A stretch of 64,000 nucleotides of DNA from JAUIIK01 sp963745675 (GTDB lineage Bacteria > Chloroflexota > Chloroflexia > Thermomicrobiales > CFX8): NCBI GenBank assembly GCA_963745675.1, contig CAVUYM010000008.1, positions 124,001-188,000 of the forward strand. Direction: 5' to 3'. Under the pieces are notes generated by a model. That model was not told where the DNA came from. It saw only the letters and a list, made by a program, of their open reading frames with translations, and searched no databases. The stretch's first letter is position 1. Each line of letters opens with the position of its first letter. The translations under genes and the position numbers were made by a program. Below, one piece after another: positions 37,596-48,814 of this stretch.

Positions 37596-37928
37596 TCATC
37601 GTGGAACGGTCTTAGGCTCCGGCAGGTCGCTATGGCCGACGACTTCGAAAGTCTCGCGGGTGATGGGTCCTCCGATGATCGCTTGCGCGCTCGCCATCTG
37701 TCGCCGCAGATAGCCGCTCGATTCCGAAGCCTCAAGGTCCTGGGCTGTAGCCCAGAGCGTGATCGTCATGACTCTGCCGGTCGAGCGATCGACGAGCCCG
37801 AAGAAGCCACAGCTACCTGGCTGCTCGACTGCCTTCGTTGCCAATGTTCTTCCAAGTTCTTCCAATTCTTCGCTGTCTTCAAGCCGCTCGCGGTCCGCCT
37901 GTACGCTGACGACTCGTGCGTACATCAT
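37596..37928 (-). CDS. Antibiotic-biosynthesis-monooxygenase-like (ABM) small protein
   Basis: About 110 residues starting MMYARVVSVQADRERLEDSE, then 'ATKAVEQPGSCGFFGLVDRS' and 'TGRVMTITLWATAQDLEASE'. The pattern of a first strand, a long helix and a 'G..G....D....' strand is that of a dimeric alpha/beta-barrel ABM or stress-responsive protein. AGGAGG precedes the double ATG; either could be the start. It lies just downstream of glgX on the same strand, separated by 41 nt. Function unknown. Confidence 0.7.
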   Translation of the reverse strand: MMYARVVSVQADRERLEDSEELEELGRTLATKAVEQPGSCGFFGLVDRSTGRVMTITLWATAQDLEASESSGYLRRQMASAQAIIGGPITRETFEVVGHSDLPEPKTVPR

Positions 37929-37969
37929 CTCTCCTCCTTCTGGTCTGTGTCGTGGTTGCGGAGGCTTAA

Positions 37970-40114
<2,145 letters not shown>

Positions 40115-40705
40115 ATCAGACTCCTATCGCAGCTGTGCTGGAGCACGGAAGTACGCTTCGATCCATGCATCGCTTTTAGTGTCGAATTCGACGCCGCTCT
40201 GTCCGATGATGGCATCCTGAACGTCCTCCCGTTGCATCAAGCGCTTTGGCGACTCCCGACCCTCAGCATTGAGTCCATATTAAGCGTTGTCACTATGGCT
40301 GGATACTTGACTCGTCGGATTAACGCTGGACGCCGGTGCCCCTCATCCCCAGACTACGCTCTCTGCAATTAAGAATGCGCCAAAAGCCCTGCCCTATCAT
40401 TGCAAGTTCGTGTCAGTTTGGTGGCGCCACGGATCGACAAACAGAGTCAGCAATCCACAACATATGGCCAAGAATATCTAATGGCAGTGCATTATGAAAT
40501 TCATTGTTACAATGTATTCACAATGAGTGCACGTGCCAGGGTGAACAATTTCGAGGAATGGCTAGATGGCCGCCTATAACAGGGGCTCGTTCGCTCTTGT
40601 GATTGGTGGTCTGCTAGGCCGCAAGGACACATAACCGTCAGTAAGTGGGAATGGCAGGCGCAGTTGTTCGCTGACTCGTTCCCAAATTGGTAACGAGGTA
40701 AATTG
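40115..40705. other. Intergenic region between glgX and a YccF gene
   Basis: About 590 nt with no convincing coding frame. It contains the divergent promoters for glgX and the YccF gene. AT-rich tracts occur around 40440-40540. No tRNA, riboswitch or clear palindrome was recognised. Confidence 0.5.
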
Positions 40706-41143
40706 ATGAGTGAACAACCTCAGACGATCATCCAGGTAGAGAAAGATGGACAGGGCTGCCTGATCACGCTGTTGTACTTCATATTCGTCGGTTGGTGGCT
40801 TTCGGCTCTCTGGATCTCCCTCGCATGGATTCTTATCGCCTTGATCATCACCATGCCGATCGGTCTCAAGATGATCAACTCGGTACCGAAGATTGCGACA
40901 CTTCGAGAACCCTCTAGAGAGTTCACCACCGTAACCGAAGGGCTCTCAACGCGCATCGTAGAGACATCTGTAGAACAGTACCCGTTTATTGTGCGCGCCA
41001 TCTACTTCATCTTTGTCGGCATTTGGTTTTCAGGTGTTTGGCTCGGGGTAGCCTGGCTCGCCAGCGTTTCGTTGATTGGGTTACCACTCGCGATCTGGAT
41101 GTATAACCGGGTCCCCGCTGTGACGACGTTGAAGAAGTACTAA
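40706..41143 (+). CDS. YccF-domain inner-membrane protein
   Basis: About 145 residues with two copies of the YccF motif: 'LLYFIFVGWWLSALWISLAW' near 21-40 and 'AIYFIFVGIWFSGVWLGVAW' near 98-117, each followed by a second hydrophobic helix ending in a short 'PIGLKMINSVP' or 'PLAIWMYNRVP'. Four membrane segments in total. The ATG at 40706 is preferred to the TTG directly before it because GAGG lies 7 nt upstream. Function unknown. A lipoprotein gene follows after 16 nt on the same strand. Confidence 0.85.
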   Translation: MSEQPQTIIQVEKDGQGCLITLLYFIFVGWWLSALWISLAWILIALIITMPIGLKMINSVPKIATLREPSREFTTVTEGLSTRIVETSVEQYPFIVRAIYFIFVGIWFSGVWLGVAWLASVSLIGLPLAIWMYNRVPAVTTLKKY

Positions 41144-41159
41144 CTTGGGAGTTAGATCT

Positions 41160-42102
41160 ATGCGACGATTTGCGATCATAGCGGTGCTGTTCGTGCTGCT
41201 TGCAGCTGCCTGTGATACAGATACGACTCCAACTCCGACTGAAGCACCATCTCAATCCACAACAGCCGACATCGGAGTAGAGCAAGCGGCCACGCAGACG
41301 ATTGCCGCGGCTACCGACGCAGCATCGGTCAAGCCAACCGATACGACCGAGCCCGGCCAGCCAACGAATACGCCTGCACCTACCAGAACAATCGCACCTA
41401 CAAACACTCCTGAACCCACAACAACTCCGGCTCCGACAGATACTCCTGCCCCAACGAATACTCTGGAGCCTACGGCGACACCCGAACCGACAGCAACCCC
41501 CATTCCTCCCCCGGAACCTATCGTTACTTCAGGGACGGGTGACACCCTTACAGAAAGTATCCCGCTACGTGAAGGGCTCGTCGTCTTTGCGTTGACGCAC
41601 GATGGCTCGTCGAATTTCGCAATCTGGTTCTTTGACGAAACATCGGGAGAGCGGCTGGATCTTCTCGTCAATGAGATCGGCAGCTTTGGTGGTCGCGTCG
41701 CGATCGAGGTCCCGAAGGACAGCACCTACCTTTACGAAGTGAGTGCCGACGGCAACTGGACGATCGAGGCACTTCAGCCCATACCGGGAAGCTCGGAAAT
41801 CATCAACGCGCCCACACAATTGACGGGTGCCGGTCGGGATGTCCGGTATTTCGTGTTTATGGAGGATGGTCTCCGGCGCGTCCAACTTACCCACGACGGC
41901 ACGTCTAACTTTGCGATCTGGGTCTTCAACAGCGACGCCAGTCAGAGAGACCTCATTGTCAACGAGATTGGCCCCTATGAGGGATCGTCAGCTATCGAGG
42001 TCGGCGATGGGATCTTCCAGATCAGCGATTCCAGGCACGGGGGGTGTTTTAGCAGTCTTCGACATCACCGCCGACGGAAACTGGACCATCGACATTCAAT
42101 AA
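41160..42102 (+). CDS. Thr/Pro-rich lipoprotein with duplicated beta domain, frameshifted near 3' end
   Basis: Signal peptide RRFAIIAVLFVLLAAAC with lipobox LAAAC, then a linker of about 100 residues rich in (T/P)-x-P units (TPAPTDTPAPTNT). Two copies of one domain follow: 'GLVVFALTHDGSSNFAIWFF...LLVNEIG' and 'GLRRVQLTHDGTSNFAIWVF...LIVNEIG', each closing with 'ADGNWTIEAL' or 'ADGNWTIDIQ'. The frame breaks near 42030 (one base extra, in 'atcagcgattcc'), and the second copy ends in the next frame at TAA 42102. The uninterrupted frame runs on to 42122 with a nonsense tail. The start is the ATG at 41160. Surface-anchored; ligand unknown. Confidence 0.82.
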
Positions 42103-42349
42103 GTGGGGACGGGACACGGTAACCGGCCTCAACTCTGGGACGATGTTGTGCCGACGCCGACAGCGATTCGAATAAGGCGACGGCGTCTTACATCTAGATC
42201 CCGTCGATCATCAAGCCAAACCGACGATGTCCGCGTCAAAGAAATTCCCGCTAAAGGCTGCGGTCTGAGCGGTTGCGGACGCACGAAGAGTCCGTGAATT
42301 CCTTTGCAAGTTCGTTTCTCAGCCTGAGGGGCGACGTCTACTCTTACAG

Positions 42350-42377
42350 CAACGGCTACGAATCCGCGTAGCCGTTG
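42350..42377 (+). terminator. Hairpin downstream of the lipoprotein
   Basis: Eleven-bp stem CAACGGCTACG (42350-42360) with complement at 42367-42377 and a 6-nt loop, then TTGCC. It is about 250 nt after the lipoprotein stop and 200 nt before the MFS promoter, separating the two units. Confidence 0.6.
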
Positions 42378-42567
42378 TTGCCTGCCTATTTCACATATTC
42401 GATCTGACTCCTCCACCTTAGCCGTACGGTGGTAGCTGCTGCACTCGACTTGCCGCTGCCCATTGGTCTACAGCTATCACTTCGAGCCAATCGCACGGCG
42501 GAATCTCCAAACAGTTGGTCTGCTTTTATCCCTTACATCGCAGTGCGAGCTACTTCCGCGAAGGCTA

Positions 42568-42596
42568 TTGACATTACGCTACGCACACGTTACGAT
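42568..42596 (+). promoter_or_regulatory. Sigma-70-type promoter of the MFS-TetR unit
   Basis: TTGACA at 42568-42573, a 17-nt spacer, then TACGAT at 42591-42596. Optimal spacing and a perfect -35. It lies 70 nt upstream of the MFS start and abuts the palindromic operator. Confidence 0.7.
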
Positions 42597-42626
42597 ACGC
42601 TCAGGTTGCGATACGAAGACGTATCG
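42593..42626. promoter_or_regulatory. TetR-type palindromic operator over the start of transcription
   Basis: A perfect inverted repeat CGATACG-AAGA-CGTATCG occupies 42609-42626, just downstream of the -10, with a third half-site CGATACG at 42593-42599 overlapping the -10 box. An 18-bp palindrome is the usual TetR footprint, and the TetR gene is the next-but-one gene. Repressor binding here would block initiation, giving autorepression of the exporter unit. Confidence 0.7.
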
Positions 42627-42665
42627 ATGTATAGATCTTTGGATCGAGGGAGAAAGGAGTCGACA

Positions 42666-44234
42666 GTGGAGTCGACGAAAACGGTCGGATTCGAACGGCG
42701 ATGGTGGACACTGGCGGTCCTCTCGCTCAGTCTGTTAGTTATCTCGGTCGATAACACGATCCTGAATGTGGCGCTGCCAACGCTCGTCACTAAACTGGAT
42801 GCCAGCGCCAGCCAGCTTCAATGGATTGTCGATTCGTATGTGCTCGTCTTTGCCGGGTTACTGCTGGCGATGGGCAGCCTCGGAGACCGTTATGGACGCA
42901 AGCTGGCGCTCTATGCAGGCTTCGGGATTTTCGGTCTGGCGTCGGTGGCCGCCGCCTATTCCGGCTCATCGGAAATGCTCATCGCCACCCGTGCCGTTAT
43001 GGGCGCCGGCGGCGCGCTGATCATGCCGGCGACGCTTTCGATCCTGGTCAACGTCTTTCCCAGAAATGAACGGGCTAAGGCGATCGCGATCTGGTCTGCG
43101 GTGGCTGGCATTGGCGTGCCGCTCGGGCCGGTCGCCGGCGGCTGGTTGCTCGATCACTTCTGGTGGGGTTCGATCTTTCTGGTCAACCTCCCGATAATCG
43201 TCGGGGCGATGATCGCCGGATTCTGGCTCATACCGGAGTCAAAAGATGAGCACGCGCCGCGCATCGATGTTACCGGTGGTGCCCTCTCTATCGCGGCCCT
43301 GGCAACGCTGTTGTACGGGATCATCGAGGCTCCCAAGACAGGTTGGCTGGATCCGATGACACTGGCGGCCTTCGGAATCGGCGCGGCGTTGCTGGCAGCT
43401 TTCGTTTACTGGGAACGCCGGACACCAGAGCCGATGCTGCGGATCGACTTCTTCCGCGACATGCGCTTTACTGCTGGTGCGGCATCGATCAGCCTGGTCT
43501 TCTTCGCGCTCTTCGGCTCGATCTTCCTGCTAACCCAGTATCTTCAGTTCGTCATCGGCTACACGCCCTTCGAGGCTGGCCTGCGAATGCTCCCGGTAGC
43601 CGTGGGTATTGGACTTGGGACCGGTCTCAGCACCAGACTCGTGCCGAAGCTGGGATCGAAGCTGGTGGTCTTCGGTGGGCTGACGGTCGTCTCATTGGCC
43701 CTGCTTTACGCGACGACGCTAACCGTTGATAGCGGTTATCTGGCGATAGCGACCCTGTTTGTGCTCTTTGGATTCGGTATGGGCAACACGATGGCGCCGG
43801 CGACAGACGCAATCATGGGCTCCATTCCGGAAGCGAATGCCGGCGTTGGCTCGGCAGTCAACGACACGACCCGTCAGGTTGGTGGTGCGCTGGGTGTCGC
43901 GATCCTCGGCAGCCTCTTCTCGACCTTCTATTCCTCGGAGATGACTGGCAGCGTGGCAGGTTTGCCCGAGCCGCAGGCGCGACTCGTTGAAGATTCAATC
44001 GGTGGCGCGCTCGGTGTTGCGAGTCAGGTCGGTGGAGAGCCCGGTCGCATGATCGTCGAAGCGGCCAACGCCGGGTTCGTCGAGGCGATGGGTGTAGCAT
44101 TCATAGCAGCTGCCGCCGTCGCCTTTGCCGGCGCGCTTGTCGCGCTCGTCTTCCTGCCCGCTCGCGAGCGGGAGGAACCGGAAGCTGAGACGATGGTCAC
44201 CGAGCTGACGGAAATCGAAATTCTGGGGAGATGA
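42666..44234 (+). CDS. MFS drug exporter, DHA2 (EmrB/QacA) family, 14 TM
   Basis: 522 residues from GTG 42666, which has AAGGAG 6 nt upstream; the frame upstream to 42429 covers the promoter and operator and is not coding. Motifs: 'WTLAVLSLSLLVISVDNTIL' then NVALP (DHA2 motif D), 'GSLGDRYGRKLALYAGFGIF' (motif A), 'MIPATLSIL'-like 'LIMPATLSILVNVFP', and 'GVPLGPVAGGWLLDHF' (antiporter motif C). About fourteen helices. It exports a toxic or hydrophobic compound in exchange for protons. The TetR gene overlaps its 3' end by 4 nt, so the pair is a classic repressor-exporter unit. Confidence 0.94.
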   Translation: MESTKTVGFERRWWTLAVLSLSLLVISVDNTILNVALPTLVTKLDASASQLQWIVDSYVLVFAGLLLAMGSLGDRYGRKLALYAGFGIFGLASVAAAYSGSSEMLIATRAVMGAGGALIMPATLSILVNVFPRNERAKAIAIWSAVAGIGVPLGPVAGGWLLDHFWWGSIFLVNLPIIVGAMIAGFWLIPESKDEHAPRIDVTGGALSIAALATLLYGIIEAPKTGWLDPMTLAAFGIGAALLAAFVYWERRTPEPMLRIDFFRDMRFTAGAASISLVFFALFGSIFLLTQYLQFVIGYTPFEAGLRMLPVAVGIGLGTGLSTRLVPKLGSKLVVFGGLTVVSLALLYATTLTVDSGYLAIATLFVLFGFGMGNTMAPATDAIMGSIPEANAGVGSAVNDTTRQVGGALGVAILGSLFSTFYSSEMTGSVAGLPEPQARLVEDSIGGALGVASQVGGEPGRMIVEAANAGFVEAMGVAFIAAAAVAFAGALVALVFLPAREREEPEAETMVTELTEIEILGR

Positions 44235-44842
44235 TGACGAAGCGCGAACCGCTTGCAGTACGCCGGCCCGGACGCCCACGTAGCGTCCGGGCCGATAAGG
44301 CCATTCTCCGCGCGACTGTTGAGATGCTCGCTGAAGAGGGCTATCAGGCGCTAACGATTGAAGGTATCGCCGAGCGTGCCGGAGTTGGCAAAACGACGAT
44401 CTACCGGCGTTTCAGCACGATCGAAGAGATTCTCGTTCGGGCTTTCGGCGAGTTGGACCTTGCGTTGGAGATCCCCGACACCGGGAGCACTCGCGATGAT
44501 CTGCTTCAACTCGGCCACGCCTTTCGCGAGCAGGCCGCGACGGCGGTGATGTTCCCGGTCCTGGCCCAGATTGTCGGGACGGCGCTATCGAATCCGGCTG
44601 TCCTAGACGCCTTCCGAGAGCACCTGATGAAGCCGCGACAGGCGACGATCCGGAAGATTCTCCAGCGCGGCGTTGAGCGCGGAGATGTTCGACCGGACAT
44701 CGACATCGAACTGATCGCCGATCTCATCCCCGGCGGGATCATCTTCCACAAGCTCTTCCAGCTAGCATCCGACGCCATGCTCCCCGAGAACTACCCCGAC
44801 CGCGTCCTCGACACGATCTGGAACGGCATTAAGGCAGGCTGA
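44231..44842 (+). CDS. TetR-family transcriptional regulator
   Basis: 203 residues. The N-terminal helix-turn-helix reads 'AILRATVEMLAEEGYQALTI' then 'EGIAERAGVGKTTIYRRFST', the TetR signature. The C-terminal ligand domain ('RATIRKILQRGVERGDVRPD') matches the TetR_C group seen in MFS repressors. ATGA overlap with the MFS gene. It is expected to bind the palindrome at 42609-42626 and to lose affinity on binding the exporter's substrate. Confidence 0.93.
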   Translation: MMTKREPLAVRRPGRPRSVRADKAILRATVEMLAEEGYQALTIEGIAERAGVGKTTIYRRFSTIEEILVRAFGELDLALEIPDTGSTRDDLLQLGHAFREQAATAVMFPVLAQIVGTALSNPAVLDAFREHLMKPRQATIRKILQRGVERGDVRPDIDIELIADLIPGGIIFHKLFQLASDAMLPENYPDRVLDTIWNGIKAG

Positions 44843-44872
44843 TCTGCGGCAAAAAAATACACGGGAAAGTCG

Positions 44873-44902
44873 AACGGCCCTGAGCAGCTACTCAGGGCCG
44901 TT
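44873..44902 (+). terminator. Terminator of the MFS-TetR unit
   Basis: Perfect 12-bp stem AACGGCCCTGAG (44873-44884) with complement 44891-44902 and a 6-nt loop, followed by TTGG. It starts 31 nt after the TetR stop. On the other strand it can end the small-protein gene at 44936. Confidence 0.8.
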
Positions 44903-44935
44903 TGGATTGGGGGTTGGGGGCTGGCGGAGATGTGG

Positions 44936-45151
44936 CTAGTCGGGCTCGTGGCCGGCGTGTGTCAGGCTACGAACGATTCGCCAGCGCAGGAAGTTGAGTT
45001 GCCGGTATTCGCGTTCGCTGAACTGTTCGCGGAAGGGGCTATGAGCCTCCCGCAGCTCGATCAGCCGGACAATCTGTTCGACCGAGAATCCGGACGTTAC
45101 GAGATCGGCTGTCTTCAGTGACGGGCGTGTCATCGTCGTTGATGTCGTCAT
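44936..45151 (-). CDS. Small conserved protein, copy A (paralogue at 52434)
   Basis: 71 residues: 'MTTSTTMTRPSLKTADLVTS', then GFSVEQIVRLIELREAHSPF and 'REQFSEREYRQLNFLRWR'. AAGGAGA precedes the ATG. It shares 'GFS-x-EQ...L..L...Y/H..F.EQF..ER(E)(Y/F)(R/Q)Q..FL(R/K)WR' with the protein at 52434. The second half is a charged, likely helical segment. No Pfam-like family is recognised by eye. It may be a small DNA- or protein-binding factor; no function is claimed. Confidence 0.7.
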   Translation of the reverse strand: MTTSTTMTRPSLKTADLVTSGFSVEQIVRLIELREAHSPFREQFSEREYRQLNFLRWRIVRSLTHAGHEPD

Positions 45152-45563
45152 GGCTATTCTCCTTCCGTGAGCGATATGCGGGGATTTCTTACCGCATGCA
45201 GTGCTGTGAAGATCTACGATCCTGGGCGCGACCTACCAGCCGGGATCCAGTTGCACGGCGTCGTTCGGGCGGCCCCAGGCTGTTCGCGGCTCGCTCTTTT
45301 ATCACGTTGCTCCCTCGTCCTAATTATGCCGAACAGATGTTCTAATTATATATCGAACAAGCACGAAAAGCACGCATTTCAAGCGTCGAATGCAAAGATC
45401 TAAAGATGCTGTTTAGATGCGTACGTACGCAGTATATAATAGCCCTGTCCAGCAGGCAATGGACGCGCAGAAGAGTAGAGTAGAAATGGCGCCCGTTTCC
45501 TCCCGAACGGAGACATTTCGAGCTCGAAGCGACTGGTTTTGGAACCGGGGACGGAGACGTGAA
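45152..45563. other. Intergenic region, AT-rich
   Basis: About 410 nt upstream of the copy-A small protein and downstream of the YbhN-type gene. An AT-rich stretch at 45330-45440 is the likely site of the small-protein promoter on the minus strand. The short frames here lack a ribosome-binding site and family similarity. Confidence 0.45.
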
Positions 45564-46661
45564 TCAGTCGTGCTGGGGGGCTTCTTCAAGCGGCCCTGGA
45601 TCAACCAGGGTTACGATCGGATTAGCCAATCTCAGCCGGATTACATTGATGACCGGATCGAATGCCGAGCGCACACCGGGAACTTTGCAAGCGTGGCGGT
45701 AAGCGCCGCGCGTGCGACTGCGCAAGTCGAGCGCGCTCATCAGGAAGCGGTAATAACGCACGAAAAGCACTAGCGTGCCAAAAAAGACCCGGAATCCAGC
45801 TTCGGAAGAGCGGAGAACCAGAGCGAGGAACGTAGCCCGGCGCAGGCCGATGCTGTGCTGGGTCAGCAGGCCGGTGATCGACGAGTCAGTCACGCCGATG
45901 CCACCTGGAACCGGGATCGCGATACCCGCAGTCTCGGAAACACTGTGGACCCAGAGCGCTTCGCTTGCTGATATACCTCGGAACGTCAGCGCGACAACGA
46001 TGGTCATGAGGAAAGCTGCAGAGAGTGCGGTGGCCCCGATGCTGAATGCCATCCCTCCAAGGAGCACCCTTGGCCGCATGAGAGCCTGTACTCTCAGCTG
46101 GATGTCGCGCTCCTGCGGCAGCCAGCGACGTGTGAGGCGGAAGCGGTCGAGGAAGCGGGCGACCAGATGCCAGACGCGGGACGAGCGTCCCATAGCCAGC
46201 AGCACGATTCCAAGGGCCATCCCTACAACCGGTATAGCGAAACTATAGAGCGACTGGTCGGTGATGATGAAGAGCGCGAGGACGATCAGTGGGAGGGTGA
46301 TAGCGTCAACGATAAAGCTTATGAAGAGAGCCGGAGCGGCCTGACGCATGCGCACATCGCCATGTTCCTGCGCTAGCCGTGGCGCGAGCCATGATCCACC
46401 AGGAAGAGGTGTGGTTGACATCCCGGCCAGAAAACTCGTCATGCCGTCGCGCCAGCGGATATCAAGTTGTGCGGAGCGCAGGTAAAAGGCCCAGCGCAAA
46501 CTCTTCCAAATAGCACCGACGAGAAAGATCCCGATCAGCATTGCAAGGCTCGTTGGTGGGAGTGCGTGGAGCACCCGCACGAGCAATTCGATGTCGGCAA
46601 GCACGATCAGGCCGACTATCGTGGCAAATGCAACCAGGAGCAGTGAGACGCGCTTGAGCAC
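45564..46661 (-). CDS. YbhN/UPF0104 (LPG synthase TM-like) membrane protein
   Basis: 365 residues with about eight membrane helices. Features: 'TSLAMLIGIFLVGAIWKSLR' near 40, 'FLAGMSTTPLPGGSWLAPRL' near 80-100, and 'SETAGIAIPVPGGIGVTDSS' near 245, the two loop motifs of the lysylphosphatidylglycerol-synthase transmembrane domain family. No catalytic synthase domain is attached, so it is closer to the flippase-like YbhN group. A role in lipid or glycolipid movement is inference from the family. Confidence 0.88.
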   Translation of the reverse strand: MLKRVSLLLVAFATIVGLIVLADIELLVRVLHALPPTSLAMLIGIFLVGAIWKSLRWAFYLRSAQLDIRWRDGMTSFLAGMSTTPLPGGSWLAPRLAQEHGDVRMRQAAPALFISFIVDAITLPLIVLALFIITDQSLYSFAIPVVGMALGIVLLAMGRSSRVWHLVARFLDRFRLTRRWLPQERDIQLRVQALMRPRVLLGGMAFSIGATALSAAFLMTIVVALTFRGISASEALWVHSVSETAGIAIPVPGGIGVTDSSITGLLTQHSIGLRRATFLALVLRSSEAGFRVFFGTLVLFVRYYRFLMSALDLRSRTRGAYRHACKVPGVRSAFDPVINVIRLRLANPIVTLVDPGPLEEAPQHD

Positions 46662-47005
46662 CGGTTCCCGTTTCTATTTGTTATGTTGGGCCGGCAAGTG
46701 AATCATATCATCCTCGCCTACTAAGTTAACGCATGAACAACCGTACTGGTTTCGCCGTGCTGCGATAATGGCTAGTCGTCGCACGCCAGAACTCGATCGC
46801 CCGGTAGATGTGCGGGTGCTCGCAGCAACCATCGCCAGGATAGCGACTACGATGTCTTGGCAGCGTGCCTGAACATGTTCCTGGCGGGTCGCCAATACGG
46901 GTCACTGTGCTGCGCCGGACGCGTTCGACGATTCCACAGAATGAACTCTGGCAGATCAGACTAGTTACGCCGGTTAGCGGATTATTGAACTATGGTATTG
47001 ATTTC
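46662..47005. other. Intergenic region
   Basis: About 340 nt between two minus-strand genes. It must contain the promoter for the YbhN-type gene. A short frame at 46674-46895 has no recognisable product and no good start context. Nothing else stands out. Confidence 0.4.
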
Positions 47006-48272
47006 TTAAGACGGTCCCGGATCGATCCAACCGCGTTCGATCAGCAGTTCCAGTCCGAGCAGGCCAAGCGTGATTTCTTCGTCCGTGCCTGCCTTATCGG
47101 GCCACCACTCGAAACGCGCCTGTTGGAAGACCTGATAGACCACCGGGCGTCCGTCCGGCGTCACCGTGCCCCACTCCTCGGAGATGGGTAGGCCAAAGAC
47201 CTCTGCGCCGCCGTGCGCTTCCCAGAAGACGCGGAAGCCGCCACCGAGCGAGTGACCGGTATCCGGGAAATATTTCGCCCAGTCTGATTCCTCAAATGGT
47301 GCGATCGTTAGCCATGCATCGGGATCGATGAAGGTCGAGTAGCCTAGTTGCTCCGGTACCACCACCGGCGGGCCGCCATCATCCGGCCAGACGAGTGACA
47401 GGGCCGAACGCTCGAAATACTGGATATAGTGCACGGAGCCATCAGCTTCGATTGCCCGGTGGAACTCGCTTGCCGGCAAGCCAAGCGTCATCCAGCCGCC
47501 GTGCGAGTACCAGTAGTCGAGGATCTGAACTGGAACATTGTGACCCGTCTCAGTGATATAGGCGTAGCGCTCGTCCGCGATTGGTTCCACGTTGTCTGCA
47601 ACCGGTGGCTGTTCATCCCACCAGACGGTTGCGATGTCATTGAAGCCGCTCGGCAGCGGCGGCAACGATTCCATGATCGATTCGCGCGATGGACCTTCCT
47701 GCCAGAGGAAGTGTAATGTCCACCCAGGCCGAGTCGGTCATGCCAAGGGCGTAGAAGGCTCCGTCACCGATATCGAGGCCGGCCGGAGAACGCACATCGC
47801 GGCCGAAGCCGTCCTGGCCGTTGTTGTAGCCGTCGAAATAGGCTGCTTCAGCGGCAGGCATGCCCTGGGGAAGTCCCTTGAAATGCCGCTCTTCCGGCGG
47901 ATCCCAGTAATTGTCCTCGGTGTTCCAGGGGCCAACGTCCCAGACCGGTACGACGATAGAGGTGCCTTTATATGTCAGCCGAACTGAGTACTCGTTGCCG
48001 TTTTTCGCTGAGAGCCCACACCAGCAGGGCAATGCGACGAAGAAATCGTTTGGTTGAATGACGTGGCCGTTAGCAGTTGTATTGCCAACAAGACCCTCAC
48101 GATGTGCGTAGACACGGTAGGTGTTGTTTGCGGGGTTGTATCCGGCAGCTGGATCGCGTTCCAGAGCCGTTGGTTGTGGCGCTTCGGCTCCAACTGTTGG
48201 AACCAGTAGCGTCGCAAGAATAGAGAAGGCAATCAGCAGCCCGGCGGGCCGCCGTAATCTCACCCAATTCAT
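47006..48272 (-). CDS. Secreted DPBB + LGFP-like repeat protein, frameshifted
   Basis: Repaired length about 422 residues from ATG 48272, which follows GGGAGGATCGACA. Signal peptide: 'RPAGLLIAFSILATLLVPTV'. The first half is a double-psi beta-barrel module: 'EGLVGNTTANGHVIQPNDFF', 'LTYKGTSIVVPVWDVGPWN' and 'PAGLDIGDGAFYALGMTDSA'. The frame breaks near 47715 (one extra base in 'acacttcc'). The second half has LGFP-like repeats: 'GGWMTLGLPASEFHRAIEAD' and 'AHGGAEVFGLPISEEWGTVT', each with 'YFERSALSL' or 'FQQARFEWWP'. RlpA-like DPBB proteins bind or cut peptidoglycan or polysaccharide; no catalytic residue could be fixed here. Exported, not anchored. Confidence 0.8.
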
Positions 48273-48432
48273 TGTCGATCCTCCCACCGTCCGGTAGCGC
48301 CGTCATTCAGTCGTGCGACGTTACGGTTCGTCGGGAGGCGGCCAGAGATCCCCCACCGCCTCTATACCAAGGGCATTTGTAGCACGCTACGATAGCATTC
48401 GCCAACTTTTAACTAGCCATAAAGGAGAAACC

Positions 48433-48738
48433 ATGACGATAGTCGTCCAGAATCGCTATTTCATCAAGGCCGGTATGGAGTCCGAAGGGCTCGCTACCCG
48501 CCGTCGCGCCAGTCAGGTGCGAGCTGATGAAAGCCGCCCAACGGGACGCATCATGATCTCGGATGGCCCCCAGGAAGGCAATGTCCCAACCTTCGTCTGG
48601 GAGTGCGAATACGCCGATCTGGACGAGCGCCAGGCGGATCTCGACTGGGCTGGTGGCTCGGAAGCCTTCACGGCTGTGCGTCAACACATGGGCACATTGC
48701 TCGACAGATTTGAGCGCCTGACCTTTCGGGTAGTCTGA
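48433..48738 (+). CDS. NIPSNAP/ABM-like small protein
   Basis: 101 residues: 'MTIVVQNRYFIKAGMESEGL', 'ATRRRASQVRADESRPTGRI', 'FVWECEYADLDERQADLDWA' and 'MGTLLDRFERLTFRVV'. The strand-helix-strand pattern with an aromatic 'VWECEYAD' segment and C-terminal 'DRFE' points to a dimeric alpha/beta-barrel fold. AAAGGAGAAACC precedes the ATG. Function unknown. A PIG-L deacetylase follows on the same strand after about 75 nt. Confidence 0.7.
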   Translation: MTIVVQNRYFIKAGMESEGLATRRRASQVRADESRPTGRIMISDGPQEGNVPTFVWECEYADLDERQADLDWAGGSEAFTAVRQHMGTLLDRFERLTFRVV

Positions 48739-48814
48739 CCGGACTGGTGTGGGTGATAGCATTGGCCGGTTGCCGTTCTGAACCCCTGTTCTAGCTCAAA
48801 GGAAAGCGCCCGGA

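Noticed and set aside
41380..41520. Short tandem units (ACNCCNGCNCCNAC) considered as a CRISPR array or DNA satellite
   Set aside because: The units are codons of the Thr/Pro linker in the lipoprotein; there are no unique spacers and no cas genes.
46674..46895. A 73-codon minus frame in the gap upstream of the YbhN-type gene
   Set aside because: No Shine-Dalgarno, composition unlike neighbouring proteins and no recognisable motif; left as intergenic.
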